Notes under the pieces: generated by a model | What the model saw: the letters and a program-made list of their open reading frames with translations, nothing else | What the model was told of the DNA's origin: nothing | Databases searched by the model: none | Shown: in pieces, positions 36,559 through 44,415 of the stretch | Position numbering within the stretch: position 1 is the first letter of the stretch | Layout: the number at the start of each line of letters is the position of its first letter | Source of the DNA: Candidatus Nitrospira nitrosa | GTDB taxonomy: Bacteria; Nitrospirota; Nitrospiria; Nitrospirales; Nitrospiraceae | Reading direction: 5' to 3' | DNA: 64,000 bases | Assembly: GCF_001458735.1 (NCBI RefSeq) | Contig: NZ_CZQA01000013.1 | Coordinates: forward strand, 62,001 to 126,000 | Program-made: the position numbers and the translations under genes

Positions 36559-38091
36559 CTACTGTGGCGCAAACAGATATACTGCGCCGCTGATCGATGC
36601 ACCGTTACCAGTCGCTGCTTCATTGGGCGAACCGTTGGTGACACCGGTGAGCGCACTACCTTCTACATTTGCTCCTACGGCTATCTGTCCAGCACTCACA
36701 GACACGCGGTAGCCAAACTGATCACCCGCTTCAGAATTGGATGCCTTCAAATAGACCTGTGGAGTCCAGACGCCGGCACTCCTCGTGAACACATAGGCCG
36801 CCCCGCTGCTGCTGGCACTGTTATCGGCTTGGTTCAAATTCGCCCCTATTCCATTACTGTCTTCGTTAAACGCTCCGATGACCACCGTATCACTGTCCAG
36901 CGCAACACTCGCACCAAAGTTATCACCTGCCTCTGAATTGGAGGCCTTCAGATAGGCCTGCTGACTCCAGACGCCGGCACTCCTCGTGAACACATAGGCC
37001 GCCCCGCTGCCGCTGGTACTGTTGCTTGACTGATCGCCATTGACCCCAGTTGCGTTGCTGTCCTCCAGACTAGCCCCAACTACCAGGGTGTCGCTACTTA
37101 GAGCCACGCTGCCACCAAAGTCATCGCCGATTTGTGCATTGGATGCTTTCAGGTAGGCTTGTTGACTCCAGACTCCCGCACTCCTCGTGAGCACATAGAC
37201 CGCCCCACTATTACCTGCCCCGTTACCGGTCGCCGCCTCATTGGGAGAATTGGTCGTCACACCTGTCAGAGCGCTGTCTTCACCAGAAGCTCCGACGACC
37301 AGCGTTTCACCGCTCAGAGCCACGCTCTTGCCAAATTGGTCACCGGCTTCGGTATTGGAGGCCTTCACGTAGGCCTGTTGGCTCCAGACACCGACACTCC
37401 TCGTGAATACATAGACCGCCCCACTACCGCTGGCACTGTTGTCAGCCTGATTGCCATTGACTCCGGTTGCGTTGCTGGATTCAAACGGAGACCCGACGAC
37501 GAGCATATTCCCATTCAGTGCGACGCTCGTGCCAAAGTTGTCACCGGCTTCGGCATTCGATGCCTTCAGGTAGGCCTGCTGACTCCAGACTCCCCCACTC
37601 CTCGTGAATACATAGACCGCCCCACTACCGCTGGCACTGTTGTCAGCCTGATTGCCATTGACTCCGGTTGCGTTGCTGGATTCAAAAGGAGACCCGACGA
37701 CCAACGTGTCCCCATCAAGAGCGACACTGGTGCCGAAGTTATCACCGGCCCCAATATTGGAGGCCTTCAGGTAGGCCTGCTGACTCCAGACTCCCGCACT
37801 CTTTGTGAACACATAGACTGCACCACTACCGCTGGCGGTATTGTCGGCTGGATTGCCAGTTACGGTACTGTCTTCAAAAGGAGCCCCGACAACCAATGTG
37901 TCCCCATCGAAAGCAATCGCAGTGCTAAACAAGTCACCAGGACCCGTATTTGACGCCTTGAGATAGGCCTGCTGCGTCAACAAGACACCTGAGGAGTCCC
38001 CTCCACTCCCTAGGCAACTAGAGAGTGCCACGGCACCGAGAAAGAGTGCGGAGAGGGTAGCAAACCTACCAATCATCGAGAGGAACGTCAT
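36559..38091 (-). CDS. FG-GAP repeat lipoprotein (seven-bladed propeller)
   Basis: 510 residues from ATG 38091, which is preceded by GGAGG; an in-frame ATG at 38103 overlaps that site. Lipobox ALSSC near residue 26. The mature part has seven repeats of about 62-67 residues, each with AYLKASN...GDxFGxSVALxGDTLVVGAPxEDS, then a Gly-Ser-Gly-A-V/A-YVF strand. Seven FG-GAP/integrin-type blades make a complete beta-propeller. Likely displayed on the cell surface; ligand unknown. Neighbours are the GT2 synthase (131 bp further right) and the small lipoprotein operon. Confidence 0.83.
   Translation of the reverse strand: MTFLSMIGRFATLSALFLGAVALSSCLGSGGDSSGVLLTQQAYLKASNTGPGDLFSTAIAFDGDTLVVGAPFEDSTVTGNPADNTASGSGAVYVFTKSAGVWSQQAYLKASNIGAGDNFGTSVALDGDTLVVGSPFESSNATGVNGNQADNSASGSGAVYVFTRSGGVWSQQAYLKASNAEAGDNFGTSVALNGNMLVVGSPFESSNATGVNGNQADNSASGSGAVYVFTRSVGVWSQQAYVKASNTEAGDQFGKSVALSGETLVVGASGEDSALTGVTTNSPNEAATGNGAGNSGAVYVLTRSAGVWSQQAYLKASNAQIGDDFGGSVALSSDTLVVGASLEDSNATGVNGDQSSNSTSGSGAAYVFTRSAGVWSQQAYLKASNSEAGDNFGASVALDSDTVVIGAFNEDSNGIGANLNQADNSASSSGAAYVFTRSAGVWTPQVYLKASNSEAGDQFGYRVSVSAGQIAVGANVEGSALTGVTNGSPNEAATGNGASISGAVYLFAPQ
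36580..38000 (-). repeat. Internal ~190-200 bp tandem repeats of the FG-GAP gene
   Basis: Seven coding repeats. The two units around 37411 and 37612 are nearly identical over more than 100 bp with a 201-bp period, which points to recent duplication or gene conversion inside the gene. Confidence 0.8.
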
Positions 38092-38222
38092 AGGAGCCTC
38101 CATGTCCGCGGATCCATATTCGAGCTGGATGGGATCGTAGCAGAGGTCCTGACAGAGTCCAGCAAATAGCTGAATTACGTAATTGCTGCCCTACCAGTGA
38201 GCGTAACAACAGAACATAGCAG

Positions 38223-39650
38223 CTAACGCTTTTCAGGATGGGGTTGTTGGGATTGCCACGAAGCTGATCGAATCATATTGCCCCATTCCGCTTTGGTGCC
38301 TCGGATCCACCGGATCAGCCCAATCAGCCTCCAGTAGGAATTGAGTTGCCGGTACCCAAAGTTCTCCACGACCGACACCAGAACGAGCTTGAGAAGATCC
38401 GAGGGTCGCTGGTACAGATGAAAGGTCATTTCTTCCATCAGCAGGGCACTCAGGGACAGGGTGACCCCGAGCCCAATGGCAACCCCCACACAGAGAAGCC
38501 AGACCTGTACGGAGACCAAGCCCAATCCCAGTCCAATCAGCAACAACACATAGCCCAGGATCTCAAAAGCCGGTCCAAACCACTCAAACACCGCCATAAA
38601 CGGAAAGGCCAGCCAGCCGACCGTGCCGCCTTTTGGATGGCAACAGAGTTCGAAGTGCCCTGCGAGGCTGTCGCAGAGTCCGCGTTGCCATCGGATACGC
38701 TGATTCCTGAGCGTGCGATAATCTTCCGGTACTTCAGTCCAACAGACAGGATCCGGCACATAGGTAATCCGATAGGGGAGATCATTGATCCGATGATAAT
38801 GATGGAGCCGCACCACGAGTTCCATATCTTCGCCGATCGTGGCCGTCCGGTAGCCTCCCACTTTCAATACCGCCTCCTTTCGAAATAACCCAAAGGCCCC
38901 TGAGATGATCAACATCGCATTCATCGGAGACCATCCTTGCCGACCGGATAAGAACGCGCGGAGGTATTCGACGGTTTGGAGAAGCGCCAACAGGCTCGAC
39001 GGTAGGCCCACCTGTTTCACGCGTCCTGCTTCAACGGAGCAGCCATTGGCGACACGGATCGTGCCCCCGCAGGCGACCGTACGGTGGTCGAGCAAGAACG
39101 GCTGCACCACGCGATAGAGACTATCCTGGGCCAAGACCGAATCCGCGTCGATACAGCAAAACAATGGATAGACCGACAGATTAATCCCAGCATTTAGTGA
39201 ATCGGCTTTCCCACCGTTTTCTTTGTCGATCACACGAACATTGGCGTAGATCGAGGAGTGATAGGTCGCTCGAATCGGCTGCGTCGGTAGATCGCGGCCA
39301 TATGCTTCAGGAAATGGTTTCAGTTCGAACGCTTGCCGCAGCACATGGATGGTATCGTCCTTCGAGCCGTCGTTGACAATGATGATTTCGAATTCGGGAT
39401 AGCGGAGCTGTAACAAAGATTGAATAGAACTCGCGATTGTGGCGGCTTCGTTATATGCTGGAACAATGATGCTAATTTGCGGCTCATACCCGGTGAACGC
39501 TTGCGGGAAATGCTCCCCCATTCGCTCTTCAAAATACTGGCGTAGCGAGAAAATAGAAATGGCATTGAGCAATAAGTACCCACCCGTCAATGTCACCAAG
39601 TACAGTAGAAATAATGCCTGGGATACACCGTAAATCGATTCCAACGTCAT
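38223..39650 (-). CDS. Family 2 glycosyltransferase (polysaccharide synthase-like)
   Basis: 475 residues from ATG 39650 (MTLESIYG). One N-terminal membrane helix, then a GT-A domain with ISIIVPAYNEA, the substrate aspartates in NDGSKDD and CIDADSVL, the general-base region TIGEDMEL, and the processivity motif QRIRWQRG; four C-terminal membrane helices follow. This is the layout of PgaC/IcaA or NodC-like processive enzymes. The divergent gene starts only 23 bp away and, with the next genes, points to an exopolysaccharide export locus. The sugar polymerised cannot be named. Confidence 0.88.
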   Translation of the reverse strand: MTLESIYGVSQALFLLYLVTLTGGYLLLNAISIFSLRQYFEERMGEHFPQAFTGYEPQISIIVPAYNEAATIASSIQSLLQLRYPEFEIIIVNDGSKDDTIHVLRQAFELKPFPEAYGRDLPTQPIRATYHSSIYANVRVIDKENGGKADSLNAGINLSVYPLFCCIDADSVLAQDSLYRVVQPFLLDHRTVACGGTIRVANGCSVEAGRVKQVGLPSSLLALLQTVEYLRAFLSGRQGWSPMNAMLIISGAFGLFRKEAVLKVGGYRTATIGEDMELVVRLHHYHRINDLPYRITYVPDPVCWTEVPEDYRTLRNQRIRWQRGLCDSLAGHFELCCHPKGGTVGWLAFPFMAVFEWFGPAFEILGYVLLLIGLGLGLVSVQVWLLCVGVAIGLGVTLSLSALLMEEMTFHLYQRPSDLLKLVLVSVVENFGYRQLNSYWRLIGLIRWIRGTKAEWGNMIRSASWQSQQPHPEKR

Positions 39651-39673
39651 CCGTGATTCGAGGCAGACTCGCA

Positions 39674-41290
39674 ATGCATTTCGGCTCGCTCCCTGAATTC
39701 TTACCATCGAGTTGGCTGCACCGACGGGCCGCCGCCTGGGTGATCCTCATCTTAGGATGGCTCTGGCCTTCTATGGCCTTCACCCAAGACTGGATGATCC
39801 CCGGGGAACGTTCGCTGACCGATGTCGAGGAGATCGAATTGGTGTACGCCGGCTCTCAGCCTATTCCCAAAATTATAGTGCGAGGGGGACAGACGGCCAA
39901 TTCATTTGTTCTTTCTTCCCATCGTCCCTCAGGAGACCGACTAGACTTGTTGCCTCAGGCCGGAGTTTCGCACCCTATTGAGGCTTGTCAAGCAACCTGG
40001 GGGAGTCTGGTCCCTCCGCTCCATGTGCGGATTGATCACCGGGGAAGTGCTCCTTGCGGAGTGATGTGGTCGCTGCAAGCGGCCGGCAAACATTTGGACG
40101 CGTTATCATTTCGCACGCTCCGCGTACGCGGGACAACCTCAAGCCCTGTACAAATCGAATTGGTCGATGCGCTGACAAAACCAGAACAGGCTCACGCCGT
40201 CACCGAACGGATTACTGGAAACTTCTCACTCGAGATACCACTGGCCTCCCTCGCGCAACAGGTCGACCTTCAACAGCTTGCTCAGGTTCGACTCGTAACC
40301 GACACTGATACTGACATGATCCTCGACGAACTCGCGTTCGTAGGACCATCGTCCGAACCTCATCCGACTCCAGCCATTGGGTTTTGGTATTGGGACTATC
40401 GCTCGGCGATACGAGATCCAGAGAGCATGGTAGCCGCTTGTCGACAGCAGCACTGCCGACGAATCTTGCTGCAACTGCCCGATCTGCGCGACGCGGACCA
40501 GATCTGGACGGCCTATGCCCAACTCTTCACTCTGGCAAAGGCGGCAGATATTGAACTCCTGGCGCTCGACGGAGCACCGGACATGATCGACCATGCCGCG
40601 CCCTTAATCGACAAGTTGAACCGGTTACTGGAGCTGATAGGAAACCATGGGCCTCCTGCTGTGCAGTTGGACATCGAACCATACCTATTAGAAGGCTTTC
40701 CCGATGACCACACGATTTTTGCTCGCTATCTAGACACCATCGATCGAGTAGCGACTGTCCTGCGAGGCCGAGCGAAACTCTCCGTCGTAATTCCCTTTTG
40801 GTTCTCCTCCACCATTCACGGGCAGCGGCCTCTCGCATTTTCGGTGATGGACCGGGTGGACGAAGTCGCCGTCATGAGTTATCGAACCGGTGTGGACGAA
40901 CTGATGACGATCAGTGACGACATTCTCCGCTACGGGGCACTGGTACATGTTCCGGTCTGGCTTGCCCTGGAAACCACGAACCTGCTCCCCGAACGACATA
41001 TCATCTTGAAACGAGAGCACCGGACGGCTTTGGCAGACGGCGTGCTCGATCCGATCCGACGAATATTGCGATTGGAGGCACCGACACAACAAGAACGACC
41101 AGAGCAAGACCGTATGTGGTTTCGCATCCATCATCAAATCACGGTTCGGCCCGAGCGCATTTCATTCTCAGGTCGTACAGAACACGACGTGCAGCGCACG
41201 ATTACGGATCTGTTCACTCGGATTCATCAATCAAGCTTTTCAGGACTCGTGATTCATGATCTGCCCGGCTACCTGTCGCTCACACGATAA
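39674..41290 (+). CDS. Secreted TIM-barrel glycosidase-like protein
   Basis: 538 residues from ATG 39674. Signal peptide ending near PSMAFTQ. Residues ~45-235 are beta-rich and carbohydrate-binding-like (EIPLASLAQQVDLQQLAQVR and LVTDTDTDMILDELAFVG resemble a family of sugar-binding folds). From ~residue 250 a TIM-barrel-like domain begins (GFWYWDYRSAI), with VQLDIEPYL, like the D-x-E catalytic strand of GH18-type enzymes, and VIPFWFSS. It may trim or process the polysaccharide made by the neighbouring synthase. The enzymatic reading is inference. The stop lies 1 nt before the next ATG. Confidence 0.6.
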   Translation: MHFGSLPEFLPSSWLHRRAAAWVILILGWLWPSMAFTQDWMIPGERSLTDVEEIELVYAGSQPIPKIIVRGGQTANSFVLSSHRPSGDRLDLLPQAGVSHPIEACQATWGSLVPPLHVRIDHRGSAPCGVMWSLQAAGKHLDALSFRTLRVRGTTSSPVQIELVDALTKPEQAHAVTERITGNFSLEIPLASLAQQVDLQQLAQVRLVTDTDTDMILDELAFVGPSSEPHPTPAIGFWYWDYRSAIRDPESMVAACRQQHCRRILLQLPDLRDADQIWTAYAQLFTLAKAADIELLALDGAPDMIDHAAPLIDKLNRLLELIGNHGPPAVQLDIEPYLLEGFPDDHTIFARYLDTIDRVATVLRGRAKLSVVIPFWFSSTIHGQRPLAFSVMDRVDEVAVMSYRTGVDELMTISDDILRYGALVHVPVWLALETTNLLPERHIILKREHRTALADGVLDPIRRILRLEAPTQQERPEQDRMWFRIHHQITVRPERISFSGRTEHDVQRTITDLFTRIHQSSFSGLVIHDLPGYLSLTR

Positions 41291-41291
41291 T

Positions 41292-43121
41292 ATGACGACC
41301 AACCCAGCCTTAAGACGATCAACTCCGAATCGTCCTCCTCTACCGATCATCTGGATCCTTGCTTCGATGCTCTGCGCGGTCGGATATCAACCGGTTCATG
41401 CTACTGATGGGTCATCATCACGCGCGTTGCTCGAGCAAGCCAAACAGCTTGAACAGGATCAGCAGTACCCTGCTGCTATTGAAATCTACCGCACCCTACT
41501 TCGACAAGACCCTGAGAATGACGACATTCGAGCCGCACTCGCCAGACTATTGTCGTGGCAGGGGTCTCATGCCGAGGCTGCACAGCTGTACCGGGAGATT
41601 ATCCGGCGTCATCCAACCGATCTCGACGTCCGAACCGCGTTGGCACGGGTGCTCTCATGGCAGACGGACCGGAAGGAAGCCCAACAACTCTATGAAGCGA
41701 TCTTACAGGAAGACCCTCGGCATGTTGACTCGCTTCAAGGATTGGGAGATCTCCTATTTTGGGAAGAACGTGTCGTAGATGCCCTCTCCTACTACGAAAG
41801 AGCATATGCCATTGGTCAGGATCCGGTGATCGCCGAGCGGATCGCTTCAATCAAACGTGCGCGCCCACCGTTAGACAATCCGCAGCCGACCCTGGCCCCT
41901 GCTTTTACTACAGAGGAGAGAGCGGAGCGCCTCGCACAGGCACAGGCCTGGGAACGGAGTGGCGCATACAGGCAAGCGATGAGTACGTACCAACAGATTC
42001 TGGTTGCTTCTCCGGCTGACGACGACACCCGTGGACACCTCGCGCGCGTTTTGGCACGAGACGGACAGTTAGATGAAGCGGCCTCGCTATACCGCGACAT
42101 TCTCACTCGCCATTCCTCCGATCTCGATGTCCAAATCGGTCTGGCACGTGTGCTGTCGTGGCAAAAACAGTATGCCCCAGCAATCCAGCAGTATCAGGCC
42201 GTGCTGGAACAGGACAGTACGAATCGAGAGGCCTTGCAGGGGTTAGCCGATACCTTGTTCTGGAGTGGAGCTACTCGGGAAGCCACGCATCAGTATGCGC
42301 GCCTCTATCAGTTGACCGGTGATGAAACGGTTGCCGCACGTATGCGAGACATCTCCGCCACACTCGACGCGTCACCACGGGCCCCACTTGGTCTACGCGA
42401 TTCAATCATTCGGTTACCATTCCGCGACTATCTCAAGGTCGGGTACGGTCAGTTTGCCTATTCGCGCGATATCCAAAATGAACGAGATGTCCTGTTCGAG
42501 GTCTCCAAATCCATCGGCGCACAAACCCTGATCGCCCGGGTCGAACCGATCAACCGATTCGGCTTTCATGACACTGTGTTGTCGGCGGAGGGATACAGCC
42601 CCTTGTGGCGTCGAGCCTGGGGGTACCTCGCTGCACAAGGGACGATCAATCCAGACTTTTCGCCCAAGTATTCGTTTGCGGGTGAAGTGACCCAGGGCCT
42701 CGGTCTTGTGCATCCCCTGCTCACGAGGCTCGAGGCCTCACTCGGCTATCGCTACCTGTCCTACAAAACGGATGATATTCACTTGCTCAGTCCGGGATTC
42801 ACCGTCTTCCTCCCCTTTAACTTCTGGCTCACAGAAAAACTGTATTACGTCCCGGAGACCGGCGCCATCACGCTTTCGTCACGGCTGACCTGGCGCCCCA
42901 CCAACCGCCTCCAAGTCTTCGTGTCGGGTTCGTTTGGAACCTCTGGCGAACGGATTGTCGCCACGCAAGATGTGACACGCGTGAGCAGTCGAACCATCCA
43001 AGGGGGAATTGTCTTGCCTGTGGTCGATCGGGTCTCTCTGGAAATCAGCGGATATGATGAAGACCGAGGAGCGCTGTACACCAGACGCGGAGCCAGTTTC
43101 AGCATCATCTACCACTGGTAA
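41292..43121 (+). CDS. TPR protein with YaiO-type outer-membrane barrel
   Basis: 609 residues from ATG 41292. Signal peptide to about residue 37 (VHA), then two sets of TPR repeats (about 40-190 and 215-350; e.g. YPAAIEIYRTLLRQDPENDD, LDVRTALARVLSWQ), and a C-terminal ~230-residue YaiO-family beta-barrel beginning LKVGYGQFAYSRDIQ and ending in an aromatic residue (IIYHW). TPR-plus-barrel proteins such as PgaA and AlgK/AlgE export polysaccharides. With the adjacent synthase and TIM-barrel protein, a role as secretion port is the natural inference. Confidence 0.82.
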   Translation: MTTNPALRRSTPNRPPLPIIWILASMLCAVGYQPVHATDGSSSRALLEQAKQLEQDQQYPAAIEIYRTLLRQDPENDDIRAALARLLSWQGSHAEAAQLYREIIRRHPTDLDVRTALARVLSWQTDRKEAQQLYEAILQEDPRHVDSLQGLGDLLFWEERVVDALSYYERAYAIGQDPVIAERIASIKRARPPLDNPQPTLAPAFTTEERAERLAQAQAWERSGAYRQAMSTYQQILVASPADDDTRGHLARVLARDGQLDEAASLYRDILTRHSSDLDVQIGLARVLSWQKQYAPAIQQYQAVLEQDSTNREALQGLADTLFWSGATREATHQYARLYQLTGDETVAARMRDISATLDASPRAPLGLRDSIIRLPFRDYLKVGYGQFAYSRDIQNERDVLFEVSKSIGAQTLIARVEPINRFGFHDTVLSAEGYSPLWRRAWGYLAAQGTINPDFSPKYSFAGEVTQGLGLVHPLLTRLEASLGYRYLSYKTDDIHLLSPGFTVFLPFNFWLTEKLYYVPETGAITLSSRLTWRPTNRLQVFVSGSFGTSGERIVATQDVTRVSSRTIQGGIVLPVVDRVSLEISGYDEDRGALYTRRGASFSIIYHW

Positions 43122-43132
43122 CGGCAACCGAT

Positions 43133-44239
43133 GTGAGAGAGCAGCGCGTGCTTGCCTTCATCGATACCGACCTTCCACTCGACCTCTGGTATATCAGTGC
43201 GGTCGTGCTGAGCTGCATTATTGTCTTGCTTCTTACCTCCATTCTTCTGTTCCGTCGACACCGCCTGGCGGCCCAACACCGACGACAGCGCGTCATCACC
43301 ACCTGGAAACCGTTGCTGGAACAGTATGTTCAAGAGCCCCTGCACACACTCCCCGCCCTGACACGTCGTGATCATGTGGTCTTCCTCTATCTCTGGAACG
43401 AGCACTATGAATCCATGGGAGACGCGATGATCGCACAGCTGGTCCATGTCGCCCAGAGAGTTGGGAGTCACCATCTGGCAAAAGAGCTGCTGCATTCACA
43501 CCAGCTGAGTCACCGGATGCTTGGAGTCGTCACATTGGGGCGATTACAGGACCAATCAGCCTGGACACCGATTAGCATCTTAGTGACTCATCACAATTCA
43601 TTCTTGGCCTTTAACGCAGCGCAAGCCCTGCTTCGTATCGATCCGAAGGCTGCACTCTCGCTGCTCTTACCCGTTCTTGGCCGACGAGCGGACTGGTCTC
43701 CACTCAAAATTGTCTCCATGCTACAGACAGTAGGACGGGACCTGGCATCTGAAGTCCTTGCACAAGCGGCCATTCAGGGAGATCCCGATATCAGCCCACG
43801 ACTGATCCGCTACCTGCCGGGGACGAAAAGTCAGCGCGGTCTGCCGATCCTTCGTCAATTCCTCCGAGATGAGGCCTGCTCCACCAACATGCTGTCTGCG
43901 AGTCTCTTCGTGTTCGGAGAGTTTCGTGATCCGGCAGATCTCCCGATAGTTCGGCAACACCTGACTCATGAGGCCTGGTATGTCCGAGTGCAGGCTGCAA
44001 CGGCACTGGGAAAGTTGGGAACCGTCGAGGATGAGGACCGGTTGATCGACTTGTTCAATGATGAGCACTGGTGGGTCCGCTATCGGGCGGGAGAAGCCTT
44101 GGTGAGCTTAGAGTCGATGACGGAGGAGAAACTGATGAAATTACAAGAATCGCTCACCTCACCTGAAGCACATGAAATCCTCGCTCCCATCCTGGCAAAA
44201 TTCAGGGCCCGTCGTGCTCCGATTGCGGTCAGGCCCTAG
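43133..44239 (+). CDS. Membrane-anchored HEAT-repeat protein
   Basis: 368 residues from GTG 43133 (a GTG at 43148 is also possible; ribosome-binding site weak). One transmembrane helix at about 18-42 (LWYISAVVLSCIIVLLL), then a helical repeat domain with HEAT/PBS-lyase-like units (WYVRVQAATALGKLGTVEDE, WWVRYRAGEALVSLES). Such proteins act as protein-binding scaffolds. It follows the TPR-barrel gene by 11 nt, in the same operon, so it may organise the polysaccharide machinery. A hairpin begins at its stop codon. Confidence 0.78.
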   Translation: MREQRVLAFIDTDLPLDLWYISAVVLSCIIVLLLTSILLFRRHRLAAQHRRQRVITTWKPLLEQYVQEPLHTLPALTRRDHVVFLYLWNEHYESMGDAMIAQLVHVAQRVGSHHLAKELLHSHQLSHRMLGVVTLGRLQDQSAWTPISILVTHHNSFLAFNAAQALLRIDPKAALSLLLPVLGRRADWSPLKIVSMLQTVGRDLASEVLAQAAIQGDPDISPRLIRYLPGTKSQRGLPILRQFLRDEACSTNMLSASLFVFGEFRDPADLPIVRQHLTHEAWYVRVQAATALGKLGTVEDEDRLIDLFNDEHWWVRYRAGEALVSLESMTEEKLMKLQESLTSPEAHEILAPILAKFRARRAPIAVRP

Positions 44240-44259
44240 TGGGATGTGTGGTATCCCAC
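44239..44259. terminator. Hairpin at the end of the HEAT gene
   Basis: GTGGGAT, a 7-nt loop, ATCCCAC. The arm begins in the TAG stop codon of 43133-44239. No T-tract follows, so it may be a processing or weak termination hairpin. Confidence 0.4.
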
Positions 44260-44371
44260 ACCAGGTTTGCGAAAGGTTGTTTGTTCACCCATCCCACTGC
44301 AGGGCACCTGAGCTTCAACCGGACAGTCTACCAAGAGACCGATTATGCCGGCCTCACAGCATCCCTCGCCG

Positions 44372-44406
44372 TACATCCAGCCTGGGTTCCACCCAGGCTG
44401 GATGTA
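44372..44406. terminator. 16-bp perfect hairpin between convergent genes
   Basis: TACATCCAGCCTGGGT, 3-nt loop, and its exact complement. It lies 10 nt beyond the stop of the minus-strand gene ending at 44416. No clear T-tract on either side. The core CCAGCCTG recurs in the hairpin after the paralogous gene at 49342. Confidence 0.6.
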
Positions 44407-44415
44407 ATATGCGGT

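Noticed and set aside
37132-37953. 273-codon plus-strand open frame with repeats
   Set aside because: Antisense shadow of the FG-GAP repeat gene; its repeats only mirror that gene.
36580-38000. Regular ~200-bp repeats as CRISPR or mobile element
   Set aside because: They code for propeller blades; period and content fit a protein repeat.
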